The translations under genes were made by a program, and so were the position numbers. This document shows, piece after piece, positions 22,511 through 33,509 of a stretch of DNA of 64,000 nucleotides; the stretch's first letter is position 1; each line of letters opens with the position of its first letter. The notes beneath the pieces were generated by a model. The model saw nothing but the letters and a program-made list of their open reading frames with translations. It ran no database searches and was not told the DNA's origin. Location of the stretch: positions 222,909,034-222,973,033 of the forward strand of contig NC_050097.1 in NCBI RefSeq assembly GCF_902167145.1, given 5' to 3'. This stretch comes from Zea mays. Lineage: Eukaryota > Streptophyta > Magnoliopsida > Poales > Poaceae.

Positions 22511-25500
22511 TTTTGAGATCCGATTTTCCAGCCTACCGTGAGAACATTGCGAGTGGCAGTTAAAGAAAAAATCTGGCATGGTCACATGGAGATGCGGCAT
22601 GTGTGCTCTGCGTCCTCCCAAATGGAGCTGCTCCACGTGTCCGTGGAAGGCACGAGAAGGAGCAAAGTACGTGTATGGACTGATACGTATATTAAATATT
22701 TTTTCCCATAAATCACAGTTGAATTAATCAACGTTAATACAATTTCAATTTTTGAATATGCTTTATATTATTTATTTTATTTATTTCCTGTTGTTAATAA
22801 TAAATAGAATAAAGCATGTTCTGTATTGCAATTTCTATCTAAACTAATAATTATTTGTCGCAAATAATTAGTTAAAATGCATGATTGAATATGGGAAAAT
22901 ACCTTCTTGCACCTGATGTGCTTGTGCTCATGCATAATTCTTATATTTATTGTTGTATTAATAATTATTTCTCGTAGCAAATAATTAGCAGACATTATTA
23001 AAATATGTGAATGCTATATTACGCATACTTAAATCGCTCTTAATATTTATATTATGTTGAGCTTTTAGTCTCACGTCGAGCGATTAAATTGTATAATGGG
23101 TACTCAGACACGCCGATCAGGCTGCGTTGGTAATCGGCTGAGTTATGACATTAGCTGAATATTGACTGCGCCCTGGCAATACGACGCAATATTTGTGTCG
23201 TTCGAACTTGGCTGCGTCATGTGATTGCTATGTCGCGCTCTTCATTAATCGGATCGCTCCCGTTGAGTTAGACCGCCATCGCCGAGTCGCGTATTTTTTG
23301 CAAGCCCTGTAGGCACTGTCCGTCTGCCGTGATCATCGAGTCACAATTGCGCCTGTTGCGCACGTTGCGTGGACTTATCGTGTACCCCGATTACCGAGTC
23401 ATAATTGTGTCTGTTGCGCTTATTACGAAGGCTTGTTGTGTTGTCGTAGCCCTGATGGCCGCACACGCGTTGACACCAGACGCTAGAGCTTGTACTCGCG
23501 TGGATTGTGGTGGGTTGTTCAGGCCCCTAAAGTCACATTATGTGCAACCTCCATAAAAATTTTGTTTGGCCCTATATTTTATTTGATTGTGTTGTGTGCC
23601 ATTATATATTTATCGCCAAGTGGCCATAACAACTATATCAAGCTATATAGTGCTTGAATAATCTGGGAAATTAAATTGAAATACAATAGAACATGGATAA
23701 GTTAATTCTCTCCTCTCTCCTCATGCATAAAGTTTTACTCGAAGTAACCCGAAGATATATAATATAATGCATAAAAGCCTTCTTGGCATAGAAGATATCA
23801 CAAATTGGGATTATATTAGTAAGCAAAAAGACCTTACCAAATGATTTAAGATCAGAAATCTCAGCCATACATTGCTCAACCAGATGTTAGCACATTGCTC
23901 TCTTTGTCGCTGGATGACATGAAGCAAACTATGAGATAAAAGGACATGTAACCGCTAGCAACACGAAGTTGCGAGTATACCGAGAGGTTATTCTGAGAAA
24001 TTTTTCACTATGTTGGTGTGAAAACCATAGTGTGTTCCCGTCGAACCACTTTACTCGTTCTATCTAGGACCTCTATTCTTGTGCCGCATACATCTCTCAG
24101 AATTGTAAATACTTATAGTCACTGAATTGACTCGAGATAGTCCTTTGACAAGTTTGGTATACACTGTAAGCTAAATGGTAAAGGTCGGTCCTGAATGGAC
24201 ACATACCTAGGGTTTATGTAGCCGAACTACACTGGATTCCACCCTTTGGCATGCTTACCATTATCTACCTCCGATCTACCAGAAGTGAGAAGAGTAGACA
24301 AATAACTATAAAATCCCACATCACCACAAAGCTTGTAGCTAAATTAGACATTAATATGTCTTTGGTCCTTGTAGCCAGAAGAGTCATATGTCTTGATCAC
24401 TAGACTACTAGTGATGATAATTTGTGATAGAAATATGAAGATCTTGTAGAGACCTATTGTATCCTCTCTACTCCTGATGATTTCTTCGTATGAGAGCAAT
24501 AATATCTGTTGTTGAAGATGGATCTTGGCGGACACCAGTCCTATTTTCATTCTTGCCAAGCAGTTATCATCATTTGCTTCATCAAAAGCTAGTTATATGG
24601 TGATTTTCCCAGATAAAATGAATTCTTGGCTTGTCTGTTCTATTCCAAAGCTTCTCTTTTTGCTGAATAATGAAGAGATCGAAATAATGCTATATAGAAC
24701 AATTTGGTATATAATATGAGGAGAAATGTTTGCCCTGCTGGCAACACCACAAATAATTAACTATTGTTATAAGTTCTCTCTCAAAATTATAATACCTAAA
24801 AATGTTGCATAAGTCGATACCCAATTTCAGAATGTATGAGTAATTGGGTAACCCATGGGCAATGATAAAAATGAGTTGGACTATACATCTCTGCATATAA
24901 AAATCTTTGCTTGGCAGCATTGGCCTGATGCCGTGCACTTTACCACCATTATATATGCGCAAATTCTCCTATGTGCTTGAAAGCACAATACAACCAGTGA
25001 ATGTCCTTGTGAGCGCTAGACCCTGATGGTCATTTTACTTGTTGATCTGAAGTCAACTAATGGCTCCAAACGACGAATGATATGCATGAGCCCCTGAAGG
25101 ATCCTTATGAATAAAATAGTGTTGTGCATATTAGTCTAAATCTTAATGATTGACCGTGCATTTGGTAATAATAACAATAAGTTTGCAGAATTGTAACCAT
25201 GAAGCAACTTGTTGTTGCGTGTCTCGCTGGATGTTGAGACTAACCCTTCATGTTGAAGGACAAATATGTAGTATTCATGCCACTACATTAATCTAAGTCC
25301 AAAGCTCACTGCATAAAACCCCTATCTGTAATGTGCGTAAGATTTCCCAAATAAATCACCACAATAACATACATTAGCCACAACTGGATGATTGTGGTTG
25401 GGGATTTTATCTGTATGTTTTTAGAACATCTCGGCATTAGGGGGAGGAATGCCCATGTAGTGTAATGCCTCAATATTCTATTAAACGCACAAAAGCCAAA

Positions 25501-27550
25501 CTGAACCTGTCGTTCGGTGTGTACTCCTGTGTATATGGAGTTTGCCAGAAATCGTTGAGGAGTAACCATATTGGTTTGAATGCTTCTACCTGATGTAGAT
25601 GTGGATATACCCGGGATTAATATCATATCCACATTTGACTTATTGGTATTTGATCTATTCTCGGGGACGCCTGCGAACATGATCCATCAGCCTTAGTCAA
25701 AGCATATATTCTGATTGCAGATTCACGTGGTCTGTGATAACTCTCCTCCGATTAATTCACCCTGATGGTGATTTGCCTCACGAAGAGGTTCATCTTGATG
25801 ATGAAGTTCCTAGCAATGCGCGCAATATCATTGTGCTGGGAATACGGAACAATGAATCTTTCGTTTTGGGAAATGACGAAGATCATTATTAAATGTGGGA
25901 GACAAATGTGTCGACACCTATCTTGCCTCTATAGATTGCAAAGGGATCCAAAACAAAGTCCTAGGCATGAGTGTTTGAAGCTCTCTTATCGGGTCAATGA
26001 TAAATGCAATCGAGGCTGAACCAATAATCGCAAAATGAAAGTCACGAGCTTGAAGTTCGGACATTTATGGGCACTATTGAGATAATGTGTGGTGAATGCG
26101 ATGGTTCAAGTGGTCTTGTGAGAGACCCATCCCACATATGTGTTGAATAAACACTGTTCCGCTATGTAATATATCTGGCAAATGGCATAAATTAAAATAT
26201 GCAGTTAATAGGATTCTGAAGATCCGTCATGAGGTCCTAGGAGGACTCATATATTTGAATTATAAATATGCAACATATAAATCTCATACCGAATAATACA
26301 TTCCTGATGAATGATCACTCTCCTGTGTAGGGAGAATATCTCATAGTTGAGACTATCGTTCCTAGATGGAACCTATCCAGAAGAAACAAAGTCTGTGTTG
26401 AACACCAAAGTTTGATAATCCCTATAAAGGGATAAAGACCCATACAGACCCGAAAAGGAATAAGATGAGGTACCAAAGGACTTGAAGTTCACCGAATAAG
26501 CACATGTGCATTCCATGAGTTTTACTCATGGTAATTTCCACTAGATGTGGAATTACGGTATCCTTTAAAGCCCTGATGGCAGAAACCTATAAGGTTTAGG
26601 TGTTACTGGCAAAATATCCCCATTGTGCCAGAACGACAGACTATAACGATGTATCTGATCGATGAAAAATCCCTGATGGATTACGATCTTAGATGGACTT
26701 TTGTTACACCATCATAGATGTTGCAATGGATGAACGCCTCGAGCGATGTGTCATATTTAGAATATGTACTATTGCAACTATATTATCCCCTAAGTCCTAT
26801 TGAAGGACATGTTATTTGCTTTGCACAACTATGTATAAAATTGTGGTGTAAGATAGAAAATGATAGCACCCCAACCTCATCCATCCTCGTTATTTCTGAC
26901 GAACAATGAGACATATCTTGAAGAATATGCTTGAGTTATGAGGGATAACGACTTTGACAGATGTCATCGTTAGGGGGAGCGAATGCCTATATTGATCACA
27001 ATCGTGAGACAATAAATGTCATATTCTATGCCCTGAAGGCGTGAGCTTGATGATCAATATGTGAACCTTTATGGAACTTTCTATCAAATATATAGATCTA
27101 GTCGATCGAACACCATCAGTCAAAGTGGCTTATTTATATTGATACGTGCACTTACCTTGTATACCCTAGAAGTGAGTAGAGGTAAAGTTCCTGAAATAGT
27201 CCTTGCAAAGATATGCAATCTGTTTGCTAAATCTTTATGTGCATATACTTCCAGAAGAAGATGTTTTGCTTTATTGATACGATTTTGCAAGGATCAGGGG
27301 AGCACATTTCTAAAGTTAGCCCTTGTAGAAGATTCGATAGAATCTAGATCCTAGAGGATCGAAATCTGTCCCGATGACAGCTGTTGTACTCTTTTTCCCT
27401 TGGTGAGTTTTCTTGAAGTTTCTCACATGAGGTTTTTAACGAGGCAACAAAGTGCAAATGCAATTTGCGTCACCATGTACTCTTTCTCCATATTTTTCCC
27501 ATTGGGTTTTTGGGAGTTTTAAAGAGGCATGTGTTGGTCGCGGTATTCGC
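22511..27550. other. AT-rich non-coding interior of the Copia-type element
   Basis: No coding frame is supported. The short motif ccctgatgg or ccctgaagg recurs at widely spaced points (about 23450, 25021, 25095, 25761, 26571, 26671, 27031). Some wording near the 3' end (gatgttttgctttattgatac) is reminiscent of degenerate Copia RNase H, but this is weak. Confidence 0.45.
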
Positions 27551-27561
27551 CCAAGGGGGAG

Positions 27562-27830
27562 TGTTAAGTAACCCTAGTTAGGGTTATGTGGGCAAATACC
27601 GGCTTTGCCCCTGAGGGGTCTCACATCTTTATATAAGGAACCTGTACACCCCTTCATATTACAGAGATCAGAAAGAGGCCAGAGGCCCAACCCTATATTC
27701 AGTGTCTCGTGTGTTTCCTCTGTCGTGCTTATGGGAAGGGAGACGGGATCTCTACATCTTCTTGCGCCTCTACTGCTGACGGAAGGGAAGGGAGCGGATC
27801 TGGTGATCCGTGGTAACGTAGTTCTCAATA
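27562..27830 (+). repeat. 3' LTR of the Copia-type element
   Basis: It is preceded by the polypurine tract CCAAGGGGGAG (27551-27561) and followed by the tgtat target duplicate. Confidence 0.9.
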
Positions 27831-27891
27831 TGTATTTCTTGGTCTTCGATCCAGAGGTGGTTACGCCTTATATGTTGGGACGGAGAGAGTA

Positions 27892-29289
27892 AGACTTAAA
27901 TACATTGGGCTGTATGAAGGAGTTTTTTTAGATATATTTAGTGCTTTTTTGAGAAACGTAAAATAGTATCTAGATTTTACATCCCTTAGATCAGTCTTTA
28001 CTGTCCTTCAATGCCATTTCCGTTACTTTTAGCCTTGAAGGTCAGTTAACTTTGGGTTTTGTTTTATTTGAAAGACCATTCCGCCTCCCTTCACTCCAGA
28101 TACGAAGGCTCAAATTCGTGGACTGCTGGGCGTAACGGGCCGGCCAGCTCAGGTGTAGCAGTCCAGTCTGTCTGCTGGGGTGCGAATCGATGAATGCTGA
28201 TGGCCCCGGCGGATGCGGCGCCGACTCACGGCTGGAAACTTTGTTCTCTAGTGCATGGCCTTTCGCGCCGCGGCCGGCCTGGCCTTTTGCGCCGCTGCCG
28301 GCCAGTGCCAGTGCCTTGCTCGCTCGTCTCAGGCACCAGCAATGCCGGGCGCCGCAGGCAGCAGCAGCGGGAGGCATTCAATTCATGTCGCGCTTTGAAA
28401 ATCCAAAGCGCCTCCTACCTCATTCATTGTGTTGGCCAACCTTCTGAAAAAGGAGGATCCTGTTGGGTCCATTCACATTAAAAAAAAAAGGGACAACGTG
28501 CTATACAGGATAGACTGCATCTGCATCCATTCCATTCAATCATTCAATCACTTGGTTGCAAAACAAAGTCCGGTAAAAAGGGACTAAGGGAGACCATACC
28601 AAACTAACTACTAGTTACCAAAATGAGAACATCCTACAATGCATGAACTTGATCATGATCTTGATATTCATCACACGTTTGAGTTTCTTTGGCTCCCTTA
28701 TAAGATGACCAGCTAATCATGTACCTGTATACCAATTTGTATGCACTTCATAGGAAGACACTATTGCACCTCCAAAATTGTCCTTTTTGTTGCAAATCTT
28801 AATCATAACGATGCCAGTAGGGGTAGTAACGTATCGTCATCCATATGTTTCTCCACAAAATGAATTGTCATACAGATGTTTCTCCATAATTTGTTAGGAT
28901 CCTAAATTAATTTTAGTTCAAGATTAAATAGAAATAGAGAATTCAGTAGATAAGTCACCACTTGCTGGTCTTAGGCGATCTATGTCAGCGCTTGCTGGTT
29001 TTAGTTCAAGAATACAATGCAACATGCACCAATACTTTCTTTGATAGTGAATTCAGTAGATAAGTCAACACTTGCTGGTCTTAGGCGATCTGTGTCATAT
29101 ATTGTGGGTTTGGCACGACTTCTGTATTGCCTTCTTTGGCGACAGTGCTTGTCTTTAATGGTGGCCTGATCTTGTCGTCAAGATAGCACAATAGTCGTAG
29201 CCCTTGAAGAAATTGATCTCTAGGAAGTTGTTCATTATGAGCTTTTCTACTAACGTCGAATCAGACACTCGTGTTCCCAAAACCAACGC
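27892..29289. other. Intergenic DNA with no supported gene
   Basis: A GC-rich patch at 28110-28380 opens overlapping frames on both strands without a recognisable domain. The rest is AT-rich. A direct repeat lies at 28939-29097. Confidence 0.45.
28939..29097 (+). repeat. Dispersed 49-bp direct repeat, two copies
   Basis: Copies at 28939-28987 and 29049-29097 share gaattcagtagataagtca and cttgctggtcttaggcgatc with two mismatches. Between them a third partial cttgctggttttag occurs at about 28992. Confidence 0.85.
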
Positions 29290-29822
29290 TAGTGCTTAAG
29301 GGCTTGTGAGATGGTCATTTGTGTTCTTTTGTTGCTTTTGTCGATTGGATTGCCTTCTTCCTTTCTCATTCCAATTCTTGAGTGCTTTGTAAAGCCAACC
29401 AAGAGACACCAAGCGTGTGGTGGTCTTTGCGGGGCCTTAGTGACTCGTGTGATTAAGAGAAGGCTCACTCGGTCTAAGTGACCGTTTGAGAGAGAGGGAA
29501 AGGGTTGAAATATACCCGGCCTTTGTGGCCTCCTCAACGGGGATTAGGTTCGTTGGAACCGAACCTCGGTAAAACAAATCACCGTGTCTACTTGTGTTGA
29601 TTTCCATTTGATTTGTTTGTCCTCTTTCCTCTCTCTAAAGTTTCCTTCCCAATATTGATTTGAGTTTGCTCCCAAACGTCATCCGCATCATTTGAGTAAC
29701 TTGTGGCAAGAGAAACAATCTTCCGCCTCGGATTTAATTCTAACGCTAACCCCCGGGCTTAGTGTGTGTTTAAGTTTGTAAATTTCAGGCTTCGCCTATT
29801 CACCCCCCTCTAGGCGACTTTC
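29290..29822 (+). mobile_element. LTR remnant related to the outer LTR at 52392-53249
   Basis: It matches the downstream half of that LTR (gagacaccaag, ctcactcggtctaagtgac, ctcctcaacgggga, cccccctctaggcgacttt) and ends at tctaggcgactttca at 29822. No primer site follows, so it is probably an old truncated or solo LTR. Confidence 0.7.
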
Positions 29823-30779
29823 AGATAGATATTGTAAATTTCTCATCTAAGCAATGTCTAACTATATGATATGTAGCCATAGTGATGTATGGGCAACTAA
29901 CTAGTTTAGGCTTAACTTTATATCTATGCAAATATAGAAGTTAACATATTGAGTTTATCTTCAAACTTCCATCCACATATATAAACAGAAGAGTCTAGGC
30001 TCACTTTTAAACTTTCTATCTATGCAAACAGAGAAGTTCATTTGAATTATATATATATGCAATACTTTGTGGGCCAAGAAAACCAGCTCGGTCTGGTCTA
30101 GCAGGTAACTCACAACGACTTGTCGATCACGGACGAGTAGGGCTCTCATCAACTAGCCTCACTTCTGAAGAAGAGCATTTCATGTTTTAGGTAGCATTAC
30201 TTGTTCGGTCAGTGTCTCACTGCGCCATTGTCATATATGAAGCGCTTCCTAGGCCGTAGGCTAGTACTAGAGAGTTGGAGTCGCAGACTCACACAACATG
30301 TCTTCACTACAGAATACAAGGCGACTGTTTTGACTACTAATTTTGCCTATACAAACACAAGCTCAAGACCAAAGAATCAGAGAAGTTCATAGTTGGTGCC
30401 AAAGAACTCTATCAATGAACAGTTCCTTCTCTCTCTCGTTTTTTAAAAAGGAATTGTTTCTTCTCATTCCACCACAGTGCAACATCCTTTAGTGAATGTC
30501 ATCCCTGATGGTGCGGAGGCAGGCAACGCAGGCAAGGAACTGAGGACGCGGGAAAACAAGGTTCAGGAAGATGGCGCGGGAAGTGTTCAGCCCAAAATCC
30601 AAGTATATACGAATAAACTTAGATATCTTGCACTCGCATTGTCCTATCAAGTATATACAAAGAAACTGAGATATCTTGCACTGACATTGTCACTAATAAG
30701 CACAAGCAAGTGATAAGTGACTAAGAACCAAGCACATCAATGCAAGAAAGGAATTGGGTGGTGGAAGCATATATAGCTA
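29823..30779. other. Intergenic DNA; short tandem duplication near 30600
   Basis: No supported gene. A small GC-balanced open frame at 30477-30713 gains its C-terminus from a 48-bp tandem duplication. It has no recognisable domain. Confidence 0.4.
30600..30695 (+). repeat. 48-bp imperfect tandem duplication
   Basis: Units start caagtatatac at 30600 and 30648 and share agatatcttgcact. About five mismatches separate them. Confidence 0.85.
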
Positions 30780-31133
30780 AAAGGGAAATAGTCTCAACAT
30801 TTCTTATAATCGATTTTGGTGTCTAACGACCATCACAAACCTTGTGGACTAACCAGTTTGCCCAGTTGATCATTTCACAGGTGCATAAGTTTATCTACAA
30901 CTATTCTAAATCGACTGTCCGAAATACCGTAGATTTATCCGGACAGGAGAATCTTTTTTGGAAAAACACCTAAGCGCGGACCGTCCGGGCCCTTGCGACG
31001 GACCGTCCGCGACACCAAAGTGAGCCTCGGACAGGAACACTGCATAAACGCAAGTCAACACTACGGACTGTCCGATGGAGAAGCGAGCACCGTCCGAGAC
31101 CAAGCGCGGACCGTCCGGTCGGTGAAAACCAGA
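30780..31133 (+). mobile_element. Outer LTR (upstream part), interrupted by the Zeon-like element
   Basis: It contains the GCGGACCGTCCG-type palindromes at 30975-31120 and continues, after removal of 31134-52391, into 52392. The target duplicate ccaga is at 31129-31133. The exact left end is not certain; the wording from about 30780 (attttggtgtctaacgacca) is typical of maize LTR starts. Confidence 0.6.
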
Positions 31134-31707
31134 TGTTGGGGACTTGTTCTCAAATGCTTCGAGTTAAGAACAAGGCAACATAAAAAATGTTAAATGTTAA
31201 AGTCCTTCGTCCTTCAAAACATTATGTCCCTTCGGATATAATGAATTCCGGACGAAGGTTATGAAGGAAAAACCCTTCGTAAGCTCGACAGATGATAAGA
31301 AAGAATTCATACATGAAATACGAATAATAATACAAATATTATCATCAATTCATTTTTATTTGCATTATCATATTTGTAATAACAAATTATAAATGTACCT
31401 TCGAATTGACGGAAAGTAAAGGTACAAGCGTGATGTAAAAAGCGAATGCCAAGTCAGTGTGTACAGTACGGGAGTACTGTTCATCTATTTATAGGCGCGG
31501 GACGCAGCCCGTGTAGAATTACATTAATGCCCTTTACATTTATCAATAACTCTATAATAATTCTTCGAGGTCTAATTTGGCTTTTCATCTTTAAGTCGGT
31601 TCCTCTTTTCTGCCGTCATGCCGAAGCTTTTCTGCGCATAGCTTCGTGATCATCTTATCCTTCGTCATGATCGCCTTCCGTCCCACTCAAGCTTCGTCTT
31701 AACCAGA
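31134..31707 (-). repeat. Truncated 3' LTR of the Zeon-like element
   Basis: It matches 51702-52275 but stops at aaccaga (31707), losing about 110 bp including the TGTTGGGGGCC end. The sequence then jumps into the antisense gene with a five-base overlap, ccaga/tctgg, shared by both parents of the junction. Confidence 0.85.
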
Positions 31708-32322
31708 TCGGGCGCCGAAGCTGTAGCAGCCAAAATTGTTGTGATACTGCTCTTTACCCCAAGGTTTTGTCTCGTACAATAACTCATGTATATTGCAAAA
31801 ACTTTTTGCATTTGGTTCTAAACCTTGGCTCCTCACGGCCCACACGAAAATGCCCATTCTTATGATTGATTCGGGAGTAAGTTGGTGAAGGTAGACTTCA
31901 AATATATTCAGTACTTCCACGACAAAATTGCTCAAGGGAAATCGTAGTCCAGCCTTCAATAAGCTTCGGAAGATTACGACTTCATTCTCTTCGGGAGTAG
32001 GCACAGTCTTCTCCCCATCATCTGCCCTCACAATAGACATGTCTCGAAAATACCTTCCCTTCATGGTATCAAGATGACTCTGTTTAATGCTCGATTTTCC
32101 GAAGACTGTGTGACTTGGTCGCCACGGTCGATCTTCGGAGTCTTCACCCCCACTTTCTACATCATAACTGTCACTGTCACCAGTATCTTTAGATAAACCC
32201 TCCAAGGTCTCCCTAGTGATCTTCTCTGTATTGGTCTTTGCTATTGACTGAAGAAAGCCGAGATGCATCTCCTCAGAAAGGCTCAACTTTGATTCAGCAA
32301 CAGCTTTCTTATCTTCAGACAT
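31708..32322 (-). pseudogene. Antisense gene of the Zeon-like element, N-terminal piece
   Basis: The minus-strand frame starts at the ATG at 32320-32322 (MSEDKKAVAESKL) and runs to the rearrangement junction near 31708. The acidic start is followed by a region with PLSNFVVEVLNIFEVYLHQL and ESIIRMGIFVWAV, which resembles the plant 'putative gypsy-type transposon' (Transposase_28) domain. The C-terminal continuation lies elsewhere, at 46367-49142 on the other strand. A frame extension above the ATG is open but lies in the leader downstream of the TATA box. It overlaps about 270 bp of the copy at 46367, with few differences. Confidence 0.7.
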
Positions 32323-32467
32323 CTTCGCAAACGCTGAGAAAGTGCTCCCAAAACCGAAGCTTAAAAGTCTAAAAAAGCCAAGCAAGAGTTGTTGCGCACA
32401 GGCTAAAAGTCGGGTGAGCAAGAGCAGATGGCAAGAGAACATGCCAAATAAAATCGTGTTGAGCTCT

Positions 32468-32475
32468 TATTTATA
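32468..32475 (-). promoter_or_regulatory. TATA box for the antisense gene
   Basis: On the minus strand this reads TATAAATA, about 146 bp upstream of the ATG at 32322. It lies between that gene and the LTR at 32631, pointing away from the LTR, so the antisense gene has its own core promoter. Confidence 0.55.
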
Positions 32476-32630
32476 CACCCATTGCGTCGAAAACTGGAGG
32501 GTCCCGCTTGTCAAAGACTGTTGCTATTCTAGCAAAGGGAAGGTGTTTTTTCAGACCTTTGGCTTAAAGCCTTCGTCCATGTCGCAATATGAATTTATCA
32601 TTCCAGCAAATTAATATTGCGAGGGGCTAC

Positions 32631-33314
32631 TGTTGGGGGCCTTCGGCTTCCGAAGGTCCTCAAAAACATGATTGATAATGTTTTCCAAGTGAAATATGTG
32701 AACATGTATCTTCGGACGTCAGATTATGGGTATACAAGTGTCTGGTTAAGACGAAGCTTGAGTGGGACGGAAGGCGATCATGACGAAGGATAAGATGATC
32801 ACGAAGCTATGCGCACAAAAGCTTCGGCATGACGGCAGAAAAGAGGAACCGACTTAAAGATGAAAAGCCAAATTAGACCTCGAAGAATTATTATAGAGTT
32901 ATTGATAAATGTAAAGGACATTAATGTAATTCTACACGGGCTGCGTCCCGCACCTATAAATAGATGAACAGTACTCCCGTACTGTACACACTGACTTGGC
33001 ATTCGCTTTTTACATCACGCTTGTACCTTTACTTTCCGTCAATTCGAAGGTACATTTATAATTTGTTATTACAAATATGATAATGCAAATAAAAATGAAT
33101 TGATGATAATATTTGTATTATTATTCGTATTTCATGTATGAATTCTTTCTTATCATCTGTCGAGCTTACGAAGGGTTTTTCCTTCATAACCTTCGTCCGG
33201 AATTCATTATATCCGAAGGGACATAATGTTTTGAAGGACGAAGGACTTTAACATTTAACACTTTTTATGTTGCCTTGTTCTTAACTCGAAGCATTTGAGA
33301 ACAAGTCCCCAACA
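32631..33314 (+). repeat. Internal LTR of the inverted Zeon-like copy
   Basis: 684 bp, TGTTGGGGGCC to TCCCCAACA. It has a polypurine tract on its left (gcgaggggctac, 32619-32630) and a primer site on its right. It therefore looks like a 3' LTR to the left sequence and a 5' LTR to the right sequence at once. A TATA box, tataaata, is at 32955-32962. Confidence 0.9.
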
Positions 33315-33326
33315 TTGGCGCCCACC
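33315..33326 (+). other. Primer-binding site of the inverted Zeon-like copy
   Basis: Ttggcgcccacc directly follows the LTR; the same site on the minus strand is at 51690-51701. Confidence 0.75.
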
Positions 33327-33509
33327 TCCGGTGAACTCACGTCCATTTTTTGAGTTTTGAACACCTTCGGCAAGCATCACCTTCGTCATGCCGCCGAAGA
33401 AAGCTTCAGCCACAGGGGCTGCCACTCTGCAGCCGCTGGATCCCAATCAGGATGTCCTTTCTCTTAGGGAGGCCCGAAGCCAGAAGAGGAAGGCCACCAG
33501 TCCAATGCC

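Larger units (their letters stand above)
21625..27830 (+). mobile_element. Non-autonomous Copia-type LTR retrotransposon inside the MITE
   Basis: The two 269-bp LTRs (TGTTAAGTAACC...TTCTCAATA) look identical, and a 5-bp duplication tgtat lies at 21620-21624 and 27831-27835. A polypurine tract, CCAAGGGGGAG, precedes the right LTR. The primer site just after the left LTR (gttatcagcacgc) resembles that of Ale/Retrofit-type Copia elements. The 5.7-kb interior has stops in all frames and no recognisable protease, integrase or RT. Perfect LTRs imply a young insertion, so the empty interior suggests mobilisation by a related autonomous element. Confidence 0.82.
21507..27889. mobile_element. Stowaway MITE split by a Copia-type insertion
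   Basis: The left end ctccctccgtttcagaatat at 21507 and the right end atatgttgggacggagagag at 27889 are imperfect inverted repeats. TA duplications lie outside both ends (21505-21506 and 27890-27891). The MITE itself is about 170 bp (21507-21624 plus 27836-27889). It was interrupted by the LTR element at 21625-27830. This is a Tc1/Mariner-derived Stowaway by its terminal sequence and TA target. Confidence 0.85.

Noticed and set aside
28110..28480. Possible small host gene (85-111 codon frames on both strands)
   Set aside because: Overlapping frames in a GC-rich patch without splice sites, domain or clear promoter.
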